A stretch of DNA of 64,000 bases. Origin: Burkholderiales bacterium 67-32 (GTDB lineage: Bacteria > Pseudomonadota > Gammaproteobacteria > Burkholderiales > Burkholderiaceae_B). The notes under the pieces were generated by a model. The model saw nothing but the letters and a program-made list of their open reading frames with translations. It was not told the DNA's origin and did not search any database. Where the stretch lies: positions 62,001 through 126,000 of the forward strand of contig MKUP01000033.1 in the NCBI GenBank assembly GCA_001898625.1. Reading direction: 5' to 3'. Made by a program: the position numbers and the translations under genes. This document shows positions 16,835 to 26,360 of this stretch, piece after piece (positions within the stretch are counted from its first letter, which is position 1; every line of letters starts with the position of its first letter).

Positions 16835-19420
16835 TCACACGCCGACCGAATCCGCCACATCCTTGAAATCGGGGATCTGGTCGAAGTTCATGTAGCGGTA
16901 GATGGTCTTCTCGTGCTCGGCCAGGACGCCGGTCTCGGCCATGTACTCTTCCTTGGTCGGGATGCGGCCCAGGCGCGAGCAGATGGCGGCCAGTTCGGCG
17001 GAACCCAGGTATACGAACGAGTTCTTGCCGAGGCGGTTCGGGAAGTTGCGGGTGCTGGTCGACATGACCGTCGCGCCTTCGCGGACCTGCGCCTGGTTGC
17101 CCATGCACAGCGAGCAGCCCGGCATTTCCATGCGGGCGCCGGCCGAACCCAGGACGCCGTAGTGGCCTTCCGCGGTCAGTTGCTGCTGGTCCATCTTGGT
17201 GGGCGGAGCGACCCACAGCTTGACCGGGATGTCGCGCTTGCCTTCGAGCAGCTTGGACGCCGCGCGGAAGTGGCCGATGTTGGTCATGCAACTGCCGATG
17301 AACACTTCGTCGATCTTGGCGCCGGCGACGGCAGACAGCGTCTTGACGTCGTCCGGGTCGTTCGGGCAGGCCACCAGGGGCTCGTGCACGTCGGCCAGGT
17401 CGATCTCGATGACGGCGGCGTATTCGGCGTCGGCATCGGGTTGCAGCAGTTCCGGGTTGGCCAGCCAGGCTTCCATCGCCTTGACGCGGCGGCCGATCGA
17501 ACGCTCGTCTTCATAGCCGTTGGCGATCATCCACTTCAGCAGCGTGATGTTGCTGTTGATGTACTCGATGATCGGTTCCTTGTTCAGGCGCACCGTGCAA
17601 CCGGCGGCCGAACGCTCGGCGGAAGCGTCGGACAGTTCGAAGGCCTGTTCCACCTTCAGGTCCGGCAGGCCTTCGATTTCGAGGATGCGGCCCGAGAAGA
17701 TGTTCTTCTTGCCCTGCTTCTCGACGGTCAGCAGGCCTTGCTGGATCGCGTAGTAGGGAATGGCGTTGACCAGGTCGCGCAGCGTGACGCCGGGCTGCAG
17801 CTTGCCCTTGAAGCGGACCAGCACCGATTCGGGCATGTCCAGCGGCATGACGCCGGTGGCGGCGGCGAAGGCGACCAGGCCCGAGCCGGCCGGGAAGCTG
17901 ATGCCGATGGGGAAGCGGGTGTGCGAGTCGCCGCCGGTGCCGACGGTGTCGGGCAGCACCATGCGGTTCAGCCACGAGTGGATGACGCCGTCGCCCGGAC
18001 GCAGCGAGATGCCGCCGCGATTGCTCATGAACTCGGGCAGCGTGTGGTGGGTCTTGACGTCCACGGGCTTGGGATAGGCGGCGGTGTGGCAGAACGACTG
18101 CATCACCAGGTCGGCCGAGAAGCCCAGGCAGGCCAGGTCCTTCAGCTCGTCGCGGGTCATCGGGCCGGTGGTGTCCTGGCTGCCGACCGAGGTCATGCGC
18201 GGTTCGCAGTAGGTGCCCGGGCGGATGCCCTTGCCTTCCGGCATGCCGCAGGCGCGGCCGACCATCTTCTGGGCCAGCGTGTAGCCCTTGCCGGTATCGG
18301 CCGGGTTGTTGGGCAGGCGGAACAGGGTCGAGGGCGGCAGGCCCAGGGTCTCGCGCGCCTTGGCGGTCAGGCCTCGGCCCACGATCAGCGGAATGCGGCC
18401 GCCGGCGCGCACTTCGTCGAACAGCACGTCGGACTTGATCTCGAACTCGGCGATGACTTCGCCGTTCTTGAAGGCCTTGCCTTCATAGGGACGCAGCTCG
18501 ATGACGTCGCCCATTTCCATCTTGGAGACATCCAGCTCGACCGGCAGCGCGCCCGCATCTTCCATGGTGTTGTAGAAGATGGGAGCGATCTTGCTGCCCA
18601 GACAGACGCCGCCGAAGCGCTTGTTCGGCACGAAGGGGATGTCTTCGCCGGTCCACCACAGCACGGAGTTGGTGGCCGACTTGCGCGAGGAACCGGTACC
18701 GACCACGTCGCCGACATAGGCGACCGGGTGGCCCTTTTCCTTCAGGTCATTGATGAGCTTGAGCGGACCGACCTTGCCGGGCTCTTGCGGCTCGATGCCC
18801 GGACGCGGGTTCTTGAGCATGGCCAGCGCGTGCAGCGGGATGTCGGGGCGGCTCCAGGCGTCGGGCGCCGGCGACAGGTCGTCGGTGTTGGTTTCGCCGG
18901 TGACCTTGAACACGGTCAGCGTCAGGCTTTGCGGCACCTCTGGACGGCCGGTGAACCACTCGGCGTCGGCCCAGCTTTGCAGCACGGACTTGGCGTTGGC
19001 ATTGCCCTTGTCGGCCTTTTCCTTCACGTCGTGGAAGGCGTCGAACATCAGCAGGGTCTTCTTCAGGCCTTCCGCGGCGATGGTGCCGACCTGCGCGTCA
19101 TCCAGCAGCTCGATCAGCGCGCTGATGTTGTAGCCGCCCAGCATCGTGCCCAGCAGCTCGGTGGCCTTGGCGCGATCGATCAGCGGGCAGGCTTCCTTGC
19201 CCAGGGCGACGGCGGCCAGGTAGGACGCCTTGACCTTGGCGGCGTCGTCCACGCCGGCCGGCACGCGGTGGGTCAGCAGATCGACCAGGGTCTGCTCTTC
19301 GCCCTTGGGCGGGTTCTTGATCAGCTCGATCAGGTCGGCGGTCTGCTGCGCCGACAGCGGCAGCGGGGGGATGCCAAGCGCGGCCCGCTCGGCAACGTGT
19401 TGACGGTAGGATTCAAGCAT
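16835..19420 (-). CDS. acnB: Bifunctional aconitate hydratase 2 / 2-methylisocitrate dehydratase
   Basis: TCA-cycle enzyme interconverting citrate and isocitrate in the cytoplasm, and hydrating 2-methyl-cis-aconitate. The 861 residues have AcnB domain order: HEAT-like N-terminus, swivel domain with [16 protein letters not shown], then the cluster-binding core. The 4Fe-4S ligands are the Cys in FIGSCMTN and the pair in GCSLCMGN. Length matches E. coli AcnB (865). It is a housekeeping gene set among accessory modules, with its own promoter (19463-19491) and an inverted repeat directly upstream of the -35 box. Confidence 0.97.
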   Translation of the reverse strand: MLESYRQHVAERAALGIPPLPLSAQQTADLIELIKNPPKGEEQTLVDLLTHRVPAGVDDAAKVKASYLAAVALGKEACPLIDRAKATELLGTMLGGYNISALIELLDDAQVGTIAAEGLKKTLLMFDAFHDVKEKADKGNANAKSVLQSWADAEWFTGRPEVPQSLTLTVFKVTGETNTDDLSPAPDAWSRPDIPLHALAMLKNPRPGIEPQEPGKVGPLKLINDLKEKGHPVAYVGDVVGTGSSRKSATNSVLWWTGEDIPFVPNKRFGGVCLGSKIAPIFYNTMEDAGALPVELDVSKMEMGDVIELRPYEGKAFKNGEVIAEFEIKSDVLFDEVRAGGRIPLIVGRGLTAKARETLGLPPSTLFRLPNNPADTGKGYTLAQKMVGRACGMPEGKGIRPGTYCEPRMTSVGSQDTTGPMTRDELKDLACLGFSADLVMQSFCHTAAYPKPVDVKTHHTLPEFMSNRGGISLRPGDGVIHSWLNRMVLPDTVGTGGDSHTRFPIGISFPAGSGLVAFAAATGVMPLDMPESVLVRFKGKLQPGVTLRDLVNAIPYYAIQQGLLTVEKQGKKNIFSGRILEIEGLPDLKVEQAFELSDASAERSAAGCTVRLNKEPIIEYINSNITLLKWMIANGYEDERSIGRRVKAMEAWLANPELLQPDADAEYAAVIEIDLADVHEPLVACPNDPDDVKTLSAVAGAKIDEVFIGSCMTNIGHFRAASKLLEGKRDIPVKLWVAPPTKMDQQQLTAEGHYGVLGSAGARMEMPGCSLCMGNQAQVREGATVMSTSTRNFPNRLGKNSFVYLGSAELAAICSRLGRIPTKEEYMAETGVLAEHEKTIYRYMNFDQIPDFKDVADSVGV

Positions 19421-19462
19421 TGGAGGTGTCCCGGTGTGAAGGGATTGAGGGCGATCGCCGGG

Positions 19463-19491
19463 ATTGTAGGACTAGCGGCGGCGAGCTGCAA
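19463..19491 (-). promoter_or_regulatory. acnB promoter
   Basis: On the minus strand TTGCAG (19491-19486) and TACAAT (19468-19463) are spaced by 17 bases; transcription would start near 19456, about 36 bases before the acnB ATG. Confidence 0.65.
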
Positions 19492-19492
19492 C

Positions 19493-19515
19493 TGTCTTAT
19501 ATCTTATATAAGACA
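19493..19515. promoter_or_regulatory. Long inverted repeat upstream of acnB (TGTCTTATAT-CTT-ATATAAGACA)
   Basis: Two perfect ten-base arms flank a three-base centre, abutting the acnB -35 box and also lying about 75 bases before the divergent serine hydrolase. The core TCTTATATAAGA type is what GntR/FadR-family regulators commonly bind, so a TCA-cycle regulator encoded elsewhere is likely. Confidence 0.7.
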
Positions 19516-19589
19516 TACGCACCCCCTCCGTACGGTCGAGCCGAGATAGAATCATTTCCCCGATATTCGGCCACGTGAGGGTAATCGAG

Positions 19590-21470
19590 ATGCATTCAAA
19601 GAAACTGAATCTGGATTGCCCCACCGGGGCCCAATCGGCCGGAGCGGCCCCCCCTCTTTCCCCGTCGCGCCGCCACTGGATGCAGTTCGCCGGCGCCGGC
19701 GCCCTGCTCCACGCGCTGCCCGGCTGCGGCGGCGGCGACGATCCCGCGCCCGACGCCGGCCGGCTGTCCGAGGCCATCCAGTGGGGACGCGACGCCATCC
19801 GCCAGGCCGTGCAAAAGAACCAGGCCACCGCGGTCTCGGTCGCGCTGATGACCAGCGAAGGCGTGATCTGGCAGGAAGCCTTCGGCGTCGCGGATCCGCA
19901 GGGCAACGTCGCCGCCACCGTCGACTCCCGCTTCAATATCGGCTCGGTCAGCAAGGTATTGGCCGCGCTGGCCGCCATGGTGCTGTGCGACCGGGGCAAG
20001 CTGACGCTGGACGCGCCGATCGCCCGCTATCTGCCCGGCTTCTCGATGCTGTCCAGCGAGTACGGCCAGATCACGCTGCGCCACCTGCTCAGCCATTCGT
20101 CCGGGCTGCCCGGTACCAATTGGCGCAACATTTTCGCATTCGAGCCTATCGCCGGCTACGCGCAGGACACCGAGGACGGCCTGGCCTACTTCCATCTGAA
20201 GCACCAGCCGGGAGAACTGGCCGTCTATTGCAACGACGGCTTCACGATGGTCGAGAACCTGGTCGCGGCGGTCACGGGCCAGTCGTACGCCGAGTTCGTC
20301 CGGCGCGAGATCCTCGAACCCCTGGGCATGGGCCATTCCGCCTACCCCGTGCAGGCCTTTCCCGAAGGCAGTTTCGTGCATCCGGTCTACGAAGGGCGGC
20401 GCATGGGGCAGGAATTCGTGTCGGCCTACGCCACCGGCGGCCTGGCCTCCACGCCCGGCGACATGATGCGGCTGGCGAAGATGTTCCTGGACCTGGGCAT
20501 GTACCAGGGCAAGCGCCTGGTGTCACAGGCGGCCGTCCAGGAAATGGGCAAAGACCAGACCACGAGCCTGCGCATCAATCCCTGTCCCGAATGGCGCTGG
20601 GGCCTGGGCTGGGACTCGGCGCGGCAGCCCGGCCTGGACAGTGTTGGCATCAAGGCCTGGCAGAAGAACGGCGGCACGAGCTTCTTCTCGACCGAGTTCT
20701 TCGTGCTGCCCGACCAGCGCATGGCCCTGCTGCTCACGGGCGCCGGCACCACCTACGGGCCGCTGCGCATCGCCGAGGGCGTGCTGCTGCGGGCCTTGGC
20801 CACCACGCGCGCGATTCCCGCCGTGCCGGCGGCGCTGGAGGGCATCCCCACGGCGGCGGCGCCGTCCATCGACGCCGCCGGGCTGGCGGGCATCTATGCC
20901 AATTACGAAGGACCGTTCAAGGTACAGGCCGTCAATGCCGGCACGATCGACGTGCTGCACCGGAAGGCCGGCGCCTGGGAGCCGGTCGCCCCGGGCCTGA
21001 CCCTGCGCGCCGACGGCTGGTGGTGGAACGACGCACCGTCCGGGAACAGCTACCGCTGGCTGACGCTGGACGGCAAGCACTATATGATCCAGCGCGTGCC
21101 GGCCGGCTGGGGGCACTACCGGCTGACCCTGTCCGTAGGCCAGCGCCTGGCACCGCTGCCGCCGCTGTCCGCCACCTGGCGAGCGCGCCTGGGCACGCGC
21201 TGGGAACCCACCAACGAATCGCCCGAGTCCGTGGCGCTGGTCCTGGGCGACGGCATCGCCACGCTGAGCGAACTGGCCGAGTTGCCGGGATACGTGACGT
21301 GGAACGATGGCCAGTTGCTGCGGCCCGATGGCGACGACCGTGCCAGAATGACGATACAGGTGCCGGTCAATCACGGACGGGACCTGGTCGAGCTCGAGTT
21401 CTCGACGGTGGACGGCCAGCCGCAGATGCGGTCGGGGTCGTCGCTCTACCGCCTGCTGGCCGAGGACTGA
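19590..21470 (+). CDS. Serine hydrolase, beta-lactamase class C / esterase family, exported
   Basis: 626 residues. Catalytic S119-x-x-K122 (GSVSK) and Y213-C-N215 identify the penicillin-binding-like serine hydrolase fold over residues 60-400; the 230-residue C-terminal part is a separate domain without recognised motif. The N-terminus has a twin arginine (SRRHWMQFAG) and a possible lipobox (LPGC46), so it is exported and perhaps lipid-anchored. The ATG at 19590 is preferred because GAGGG precedes it by eight bases; a GTG at 19575 is possible. It heads a plus-strand group with a porin and a Bug receptor. Likely an esterase, amidase or lactamase acting on imported material. Confidence 0.85.
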   Translation: MHSKKLNLDCPTGAQSAGAAPPLSPSRRHWMQFAGAGALLHALPGCGGGDDPAPDAGRLSEAIQWGRDAIRQAVQKNQATAVSVALMTSEGVIWQEAFGVADPQGNVAATVDSRFNIGSVSKVLAALAAMVLCDRGKLTLDAPIARYLPGFSMLSSEYGQITLRHLLSHSSGLPGTNWRNIFAFEPIAGYAQDTEDGLAYFHLKHQPGELAVYCNDGFTMVENLVAAVTGQSYAEFVRREILEPLGMGHSAYPVQAFPEGSFVHPVYEGRRMGQEFVSAYATGGLASTPGDMMRLAKMFLDLGMYQGKRLVSQAAVQEMGKDQTTSLRINPCPEWRWGLGWDSARQPGLDSVGIKAWQKNGGTSFFSTEFFVLPDQRMALLLTGAGTTYGPLRIAEGVLLRALATTRAIPAVPAALEGIPTAAAPSIDAAGLAGIYANYEGPFKVQAVNAGTIDVLHRKAGAWEPVAPGLTLRADGWWWNDAPSGNSYRWLTLDGKHYMIQRVPAGWGHYRLTLSVGQRLAPLPPLSATWRARLGTRWEPTNESPESVALVLGDGIATLSELAELPGYVTWNDGQLLRPDGDDRARMTIQVPVNHGRDLVELEFSTVDGQPQMRSGSSLYRLLAED

Positions 21471-21488
21471 TCCGCGACTCCGCCGCGC

Positions 21489-21518
21489 ATCGATAAGGAA
21501 TTCCAATTCCTTATCGAT
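21489..21518. repeat. 30-base inverted repeat (ATCGATAAGGAATT arms)
   Basis: Two perfect 14-base arms separated by CC lie 18 bases after the hydrolase stop and 76 before the porin start. There is no T-run on either side, so it is more likely an operator or RNA processing hairpin than a terminator. Confidence 0.7.
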
Positions 21519-21594
21519 ACCTCAAGATATTTCAATAGTCGGCAACCCTCTTCGCCCAGACAATCCCGCCGAGCCTCCAATCGACGGGATTCTT

Positions 21595-22668
21595 ATGAAG
21601 ATACGTGGGAAAGCAAGAGCGGTTCATCTGCTGCCGGCCATTTTCGTCTGCCATGCGGCCGCCGCGCAGGTCACGCTATACGGCGTGGTCGATACCGGCA
21701 TCATCCAGGACAAGACCGAGGGCAGCCGCGCGCGCTGGGGGCTGGACAACGGCCTGTACATCCCGTCGCGCTTCGGCCTGCGGGGCGTCGAGCGCCTGAC
21801 CCCGGACATGACGGCATTTTTCGTCCTGGAGAACGGCTTTGCGCCCGACACGGGGCAGGCGACCAACAACGGCCGCCTGTTCGGACGCAACGCCTATGTC
21901 GGCCTGCGTTCGGCCGAGTGGGGGGAAATCAGGCTGGGCAGGTCGCTGAACCTGACACAGCTCTGGACGCCGGCTGTCGTCAGCCCCTTCGGACTGGGCA
22001 TGGGGCGCAACAGCGCGGGCACGACCCTGGCCTTCGACGATGACGCGTTCGGTAACGGCCGCGTCGACAATTCCGTCTATTACCTGTCCCCCATGGCGCG
22101 TGGCCTGCAATGGGGCATGGGCTACAGTTTCAACATCGGCACGGCCTTGCCGGGCGCCCCCGCGACGACCGAGGTCGCGGGCGCCGGCGCGAATTCGCGC
22201 ATGGTCGATGCCGGCCTGCGGTATGTCCAGGGCCCATGGACCGCGATCCTGTCGTACATGCGCACACAGGTGGCCAATGGTGGCAGCCGGCCGTCGTCAT
22301 TGACGGCAGTGGCCAGCTATGACTTCGGCGCGTTCAGGCTGCACGCCGGCTATGGCCGGCTGCGCGATGCAGTGACCGAACCTTCGGGCAGGGTCATACC
22401 GAATCCCGGCTGGCTGACGCCCCAGCGCAAGGACGACCAGGCCTACACACTCGGAATGACGCTGCCGGCCGGCAACGGCAAGTGGATGGCCTCGTATCAA
22501 CGCACCACGTCGTCCAGAATCGTCTCGTACGGCCTGGGTTATTACCACGGCCTGAGCAAGCGCACCGGCGTCTATGCCTTCGTCAACGGCGGCAAGGGCC
22601 GGGACTTCATCCATGACAGCAACGTCTCGCGGCGCCAGTTCGCCGTGGGTGTCTCCCACAGCTTCTAG
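21595..22668 (+). CDS. Outer-membrane porin, Gram-negative trimeric type
   Basis: 357 residues. A signal peptide ending AAA is followed by the classic mature start QVTLYGVVDTGI, then SRFGLRGVERLTPDMTAFFVLENGF and repeated amphipathic beta strands, ending in FAVGVSHSF with the C-terminal Phe required for BAM insertion. This is the Bordetella/Burkholderia-type 16-strand porin family. Placed between an exported serine hydrolase and a Bug receptor, it may admit that group's substrate across the outer membrane. Confidence 0.93.
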   Translation: MKIRGKARAVHLLPAIFVCHAAAAQVTLYGVVDTGIIQDKTEGSRARWGLDNGLYIPSRFGLRGVERLTPDMTAFFVLENGFAPDTGQATNNGRLFGRNAYVGLRSAEWGEIRLGRSLNLTQLWTPAVVSPFGLGMGRNSAGTTLAFDDDAFGNGRVDNSVYYLSPMARGLQWGMGYSFNIGTALPGAPATTEVAGAGANSRMVDAGLRYVQGPWTAILSYMRTQVANGGSRPSSLTAVASYDFGAFRLHAGYGRLRDAVTEPSGRVIPNPGWLTPQRKDDQAYTLGMTLPAGNGKWMASYQRTTSSRIVSYGLGYYHGLSKRTGVYAFVNGGKGRDFIHDSNVSRRQFAVGVSHSF

Positions 22669-22692
22669 AACGCCTAGCCTCTCTCCGCCGCC

Positions 22693-23679
22693 ATGACTAC
22701 ACGTCCACTTTTCTTCCTCCCGCCCCTGGCCGCTGCCACCACCCTTTTCGCGCTGGCATGGAGCGTCGGCGCGCAGGCCGCCTGGCCCGAAAAACCGATA
22801 CGCATCGTGATTCCCTACGCGGCCGGGGGGTCTGCCGACAACGCCTTGCGGAAAATGGCCCCCTTGCTGCAGGGCCGCCTCGGCCAGCCCATCGTCATCG
22901 AGAACCGCGCGGGCGCCGCGGGCAACATCGGCGCCCATGAAGTCGCCCGCGCCGCCGCCGACGGCTATACCCTGCTGCTGGGCGCCACGAACAACTTCGC
23001 CATCAACCAGTTCGTCTACGCGAACATGGGCTTCGACCCCCGGCAGGCATTCGCGCCCATCACGCGGGTCCTGGACGTGCCGTCGGTGCTGTTCACGAAT
23101 TCCGCCGTGCCGGCGTCCACCTACGCGGAATTCGCCCGATACGCGGCCAGCCACCGCGGCGATCTGAACTATGGCTCGCCCGGCCTGGGGACCGCACCGC
23201 ACCTGTCCGGATTCGCCTTGTCCGAAAGCCTGGGCGCCGACATGAGGCACATCGCCTACAAGGGCGCCCCACCGGCCATGATGGGACTCGTGGCCAACGA
23301 TATCCAGATGTTCCTGGGCAGCTACAGCGCGATGAGCGCGCAACTGGCGGCGGGCAGGGTACGCGCGCTGGCCGTGATGGCGAATGCGCGCCTGCCGGCG
23401 CTGCCGGAGGTTCCGACATCCCGCGAAGCTGGCGTGCCGGACGTCGTACTCAGCAACTGGTGGGGGCTGGCCGCCCCGGCGGGAACCCCGGCTCCGGTCA
23501 TCGAGCGCCTTGCCTCGGAATTCCGGACGGCGCTGTCGGATCCCGGCGTCAAATCCTACTTCGACGCCCAGGGTTTCATCGCCGGCGGCAACACGCCCGC
23601 GGCATTCGCCGGCCAGATCGAAAGCGAGGCGCGGATCTGGCGGGACATCGTCGCACGGTCGAAGACGAAACTGGATTGA
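22693..23679 (+). CDS. Bug family tripartite tricarboxylate receptor (TctC-like)
   Basis: 328 residues: signal peptide to WSVGAQAA, then WPEKPIRIVIPYAAGGSADN and ENRAGAAGNIGAHEVARAA. It begins 24 bases after the porin stop, giving a porin-receptor pair that could form an outer membrane to periplasm uptake route. A strong hairpin follows the stop. Confidence 0.92.
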   Translation: MTTRPLFFLPPLAAATTLFALAWSVGAQAAWPEKPIRIVIPYAAGGSADNALRKMAPLLQGRLGQPIVIENRAGAAGNIGAHEVARAAADGYTLLLGATNNFAINQFVYANMGFDPRQAFAPITRVLDVPSVLFTNSAVPASTYAEFARYAASHRGDLNYGSPGLGTAPHLSGFALSESLGADMRHIAYKGAPPAMMGLVANDIQMFLGSYSAMSAQLAAGRVRALAVMANARLPALPEVPTSREAGVPDVVLSNWWGLAAPAGTPAPVIERLASEFRTALSDPGVKSYFDAQGFIAGGNTPAAFAGQIESEARIWRDIVARSKTKLD

Positions 23680-23680
23680 T

Positions 23681-23719
23681 GCGGTGGGGGATACGCACCA
23701 GGCGCGTCTCCCCCACCGC
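23681..23719. terminator. Hairpin between convergent Bug and hypothetical genes
   Basis: GCGGTGGGGGA (23681-23691) pairs perfectly with 23709-23719, and after one mismatch ACGC/GCGT (23693-23696, 23704-23707) extends the stem, leaving a seven-base loop. No T-run follows, but its position between two convergent stops supports a terminator. Confidence 0.6.
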
Positions 23720-23724
23720 CAGCG

Positions 23725-24417
23725 CTAGCGGTCCCAGCAGCACAACTCGTGGTACAGGCCGGTCCAGCGCGGCTGGAATTCCGCAGGAGCCGGCATCTCG
23801 TCCACGCCCACGGGCCGCCAGTCGATACTGCATGGCGGCTCTCCCGCGGCGGGGGCGACGCTGCGCTCCAGGACGACCAGCCATTCCCCGGCAGCGGCCT
23901 GGACGTTCTCGCAGTCATCGGGCCGGAGCACCTGCATGCCCGCCACGGACTCGCGTTCGAACGCCCCCTGCAGGCACGCATCGACCCAGCGCACCGCATC
24001 CAGCGGCGCCGTCGCCCCCAGGCGCAGGCAATGGATCTCGTGCACGGCATCGCGCTTGCCACCTACGGCAAGCGGCAAGGTTCTGCGGGCATGCCGCACA
24101 TACTCCGAACGCTGGACCACGCGGGCTCCCTGTTTGCCCCAGCCGTTCTCCCGGACGACCGAGGCGTCCTTGCGCTGCCGGCTGTCTGAGAACTCCAGGA
24201 ACTCCGCCTCCGAAGGGAATTCGTACAGGCACAGGTATTCCGGCGCCTGGCCAGACGGGGACGACGATCGGCGGTACAACACCGCGCGCCGCAGCGCGGG
24301 ATAGCGCAGCAGCATGTTCACGTGGTCGCAATACCACCGGAAGAAGCCGGCATGGTCGCCTCCCGGTGTGATGCTGCCCACGAGCTTGATATAGGTCTGC
24401 ATGGAATCGGTCGCCAT
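23725..24417 (-). CDS. Uncharacterised protein, possibly EthD/dimeric alpha-beta barrel-like
   Basis: 230 residues, not recognised with confidence. The N-terminal half (YIKLVGSITPGGDHAGFFRW then CLYEFPSEAEFLEF) has the strand-helix-strand pattern of EthD-like ferredoxin folds, and the second half could be a diverged repeat (EIHCLRLGATAPLDAVRWVD). No signal peptide or membrane segment. It starts three bases after the stop of the metallo-beta-lactamase-fold gene, so it is co-transcribed with it. EthD-like proteins often accompany degradation pathways as small-molecule isomerases or decarboxylases. An alternative start lies 15 bases inside. Confidence 0.55.
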   Translation of the reverse strand: MATDSMQTYIKLVGSITPGGDHAGFFRWYCDHVNMLLRYPALRRAVLYRRSSSPSGQAPEYLCLYEFPSEAEFLEFSDSRQRKDASVVRENGWGKQGARVVQRSEYVRHARRTLPLAVGGKRDAVHEIHCLRLGATAPLDAVRWVDACLQGAFERESVAGMQVLRPDDCENVQAAAGEWLVVLERSVAPAAGEPPCSIDWRPVGVDEMPAPAEFQPRWTGLYHELCCWDR

Positions 24418-24420
24418 CGG

Positions 24421-25314
24421 TCAAAGGTCTATGCGCATCAGGTCCCGGGCCAGCCGTAGCGGACCGCGGTAGTGCCGCCTGATGTCGGCCGCCACCTCGT
24501 CCAGCAAGTGGGGACCGACCAGTTCCGCGGGCAGATGCATGGCGGCGGCCTTCTTCAGGACGGCGCTCGAGGTGTCGAAGCTGCCGAAATGAGTGGCGAC
24601 GAGGCTGCGCGCCCCTGCCCTGGCCGCCAGCTCGCCCAGCTCCGACGGACTGGTATGGCCGTAGTGCCCCATGCCCTGGCTGGCGCGGTGCGCGAGTATG
24701 GTCTCCGGAAAGGTGCACTCATGGATCAGCAGGTCGGCGCCGCGCGCCAGCTCTTCCATGGCCGCGCACGGCTGCGTGTCTCCGCTGAACGCGACCACCT
24801 TGCCTTCGGCTTCGATGCGCACGCCGAAGCATTCGCAAATGTGGTGGGGCAGATGTTCGACATGCGCCGCAATGATGCGCAGTTCGTCGTCTTCGTGCAC
24901 GATGCCCGGCGCGATCTCGATCACGTCCGGCCTGACCGCATCGATGTTGTTCCTTCGAGCCTGCAAGGACGACCGCGCCTGGAAATCAGCGTCGAAGGCG
25001 CCATCCTCGAACAGATGCCGCACAAAGCGCCTTGTCCCCCTGGGACCCAGGACCCGCGGACGGCCCTGGCGATTGAGCAGCCATCCCGAGATCACGAAAT
25101 TCGGAAAGTCGCTGATGTGATCGTGATGCAGGTGGGTCAGGAAAACCAGTCCGACCTCGGCCGGATTCACGTTGGCGCGGACCATCTGGCGTGTGGCCCC
25201 CTCCCCGCAGTCGAACAGATAGTGCCGGCCGGACTCCAGGGACAGCAGGATGGCGGTCTGGCCGCGCTCCGGGTCGGGCAACGCTGCGCCCGTCCCCAGC
25301 ATGGTGATTTTCAT
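24421..25314 (-). CDS. Metallo-beta-lactamase-fold hydrolase, RNase Z/arylsulfatase-like
   Basis: 297 residues. The zinc-binding motif H61-L-H63-H-D65-H66 is intact, followed by a metal-ligand His in HVEHLPHH, the Asp in FSGDTQP and a late His in ATHFGSFD. The N-terminal MLGTGAALPDPERGQTA is typical of the RNase Z-like/arylsulfatase branch. The exosite of true tRNase Z is not obvious and the gene sits next to a LysR gene in a catabolic region, so a small ester, lactone or sulfate-ester substrate is more likely than tRNA. It leads a two-gene leftward operon. Confidence 0.85.
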   Translation of the reverse strand: MKITMLGTGAALPDPERGQTAILLSLESGRHYLFDCGEGATRQMVRANVNPAEVGLVFLTHLHHDHISDFPNFVISGWLLNRQGRPRVLGPRGTRRFVRHLFEDGAFDADFQARSSLQARRNNIDAVRPDVIEIAPGIVHEDDELRIIAAHVEHLPHHICECFGVRIEAEGKVVAFSGDTQPCAAMEELARGADLLIHECTFPETILAHRASQGMGHYGHTSPSELGELAARAGARSLVATHFGSFDTSSAVLKKAAAMHLPAELVGPHLLDEVAADIRRHYRGPLRLARDLMRIDL

Positions 25315-25421
25315 GGTGGGTCGAATCTTCTTTATGCGACCCAGGGCATGGTAGGTAGTTGAGGGATGCCAAACAAATGAAATATCATGATCCTCAGATA
25401 ACAGCCTGGAATCCCGGAAGC

Positions 25422-26360
25422 ATGTCCACGCCGCTCAACAGACGCCTGCACGCCAAGCTCCGGACCCGGCACATGGAATTGCTCGACGTGCTGGGCGAAA
25501 CCAGCAACATCCACCAGGCCGCTCCCCGGCTGAACCTGAGCCAGCCCGCCGTCAGCAAACTCCTGCAGGAAATCGAGGATCTGTACGGGGCGCGCCTTTT
25601 CGAGCGCCAGCCGCGCGGCCTGCGCGCCACGCCCGTCGGCGAGACCGTCATCCGGTGGGCCCGGCTGTGTCTGCGCAATATCGACGACTCCCTGGCCGAA
25701 GCACAGATGGTGGCCGCGGGAGCAACCGGCCGCGTCCGGGTCGGCATTCTGACGGTGGCGATACCGACACTGCTCGACGAAGCCCTCAAGGCCGTCCGAA
25801 CTCAAGCGAGCGGACTGGTGATCACCGTGACGGAAGGCGGCAACGACCAGATGCTGCCCGCGCTCGCCCGCAATGAACTCGACCTGGTACTGGGCCGGCT
25901 GACCTCCGACCTGGCGGACTCGTCCTTCGCCGCCGAACGGCTCTACGACGAATCGGTCAGCCTGGTGGTGCGCAACGACCACCCGCTGGCCGGCAAACGC
26001 CGCCTTCGCCTGACGGATCTGAACGGAGCGGACTGGATCCTGCAACCGGAACTGCTTCCCATGCGCCGGGAACTGGAAGCGCTGCTGGCCGATGCCGGGA
26101 TCGCCAAGCCCCAGCCCCGGTTGGAAACCACATCCGTCCTGCTGATCAGCCTGACCCTCCAGCAGACGGATCTGGTCGCGGTGATGCCCACGAGCGTCGC
26201 CAGGCTCTACGAAAGCCAGGGGCTGCTGCGCGTGCTCAAGCTGGAACTGCCCATAGCCCTGCCTCCGATCGGACTGGTCATGCAGGCAGGAACCGTACGT
26301 TCGCCCGCCGTCCAACGCTTCATAGACATCGTCCGCCAGACCGCGGCAAGGCTGGATTGA
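25422..26360 (+). CDS. LysR family transcriptional regulator
   Basis: 312 residues with an N-terminal helix-turn-helix (TSNIHQAAPRLNLSQPAVSK) and a periplasmic-binding-like effector domain. The start at 25422 (MSTPLNRRLHAKL) fits relatives; an ATG at 25377 preceded by GAGGG is a real alternative. It faces the metallo-beta-lactamase-fold gene across about 110 bases, the usual position for its regulator. GGGTCG...CGACCC (25318-25342) in that gap is a weak candidate site. The stop is followed without any gap by a second LysR gene. Confidence 0.9.
   Translation: MSTPLNRRLHAKLRTRHMELLDVLGETSNIHQAAPRLNLSQPAVSKLLQEIEDLYGARLFERQPRGLRATPVGETVIRWARLCLRNIDDSLAEAQMVAAGATGRVRVGILTVAIPTLLDEALKAVRTQASGLVITVTEGGNDQMLPALARNELDLVLGRLTSDLADSSFAAERLYDESVSLVVRNDHPLAGKRRLRLTDLNGADWILQPELLPMRRELEALLADAGIAKPQPRLETTSVLLISLTLQQTDLVAVMPTSVARLYESQGLLRVLKLELPIALPPIGLVMQAGTVRSPAVQRFIDIVRQTAARLD

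Noticed and set aside
16913-19549. 878-codon open frame antisense to acnB
   Set aside because: Biased, Gly/Ala/Arg/His-rich translation with no recognisable domain, fully opposite to a certain housekeeping gene; typical of GC-rich antisense frames.
24421-25314. Calling the metallo-beta-lactamase-fold protein tRNase Z
   Set aside because: The exosite region is not evident and the setting is catabolic; only the fold is supported.
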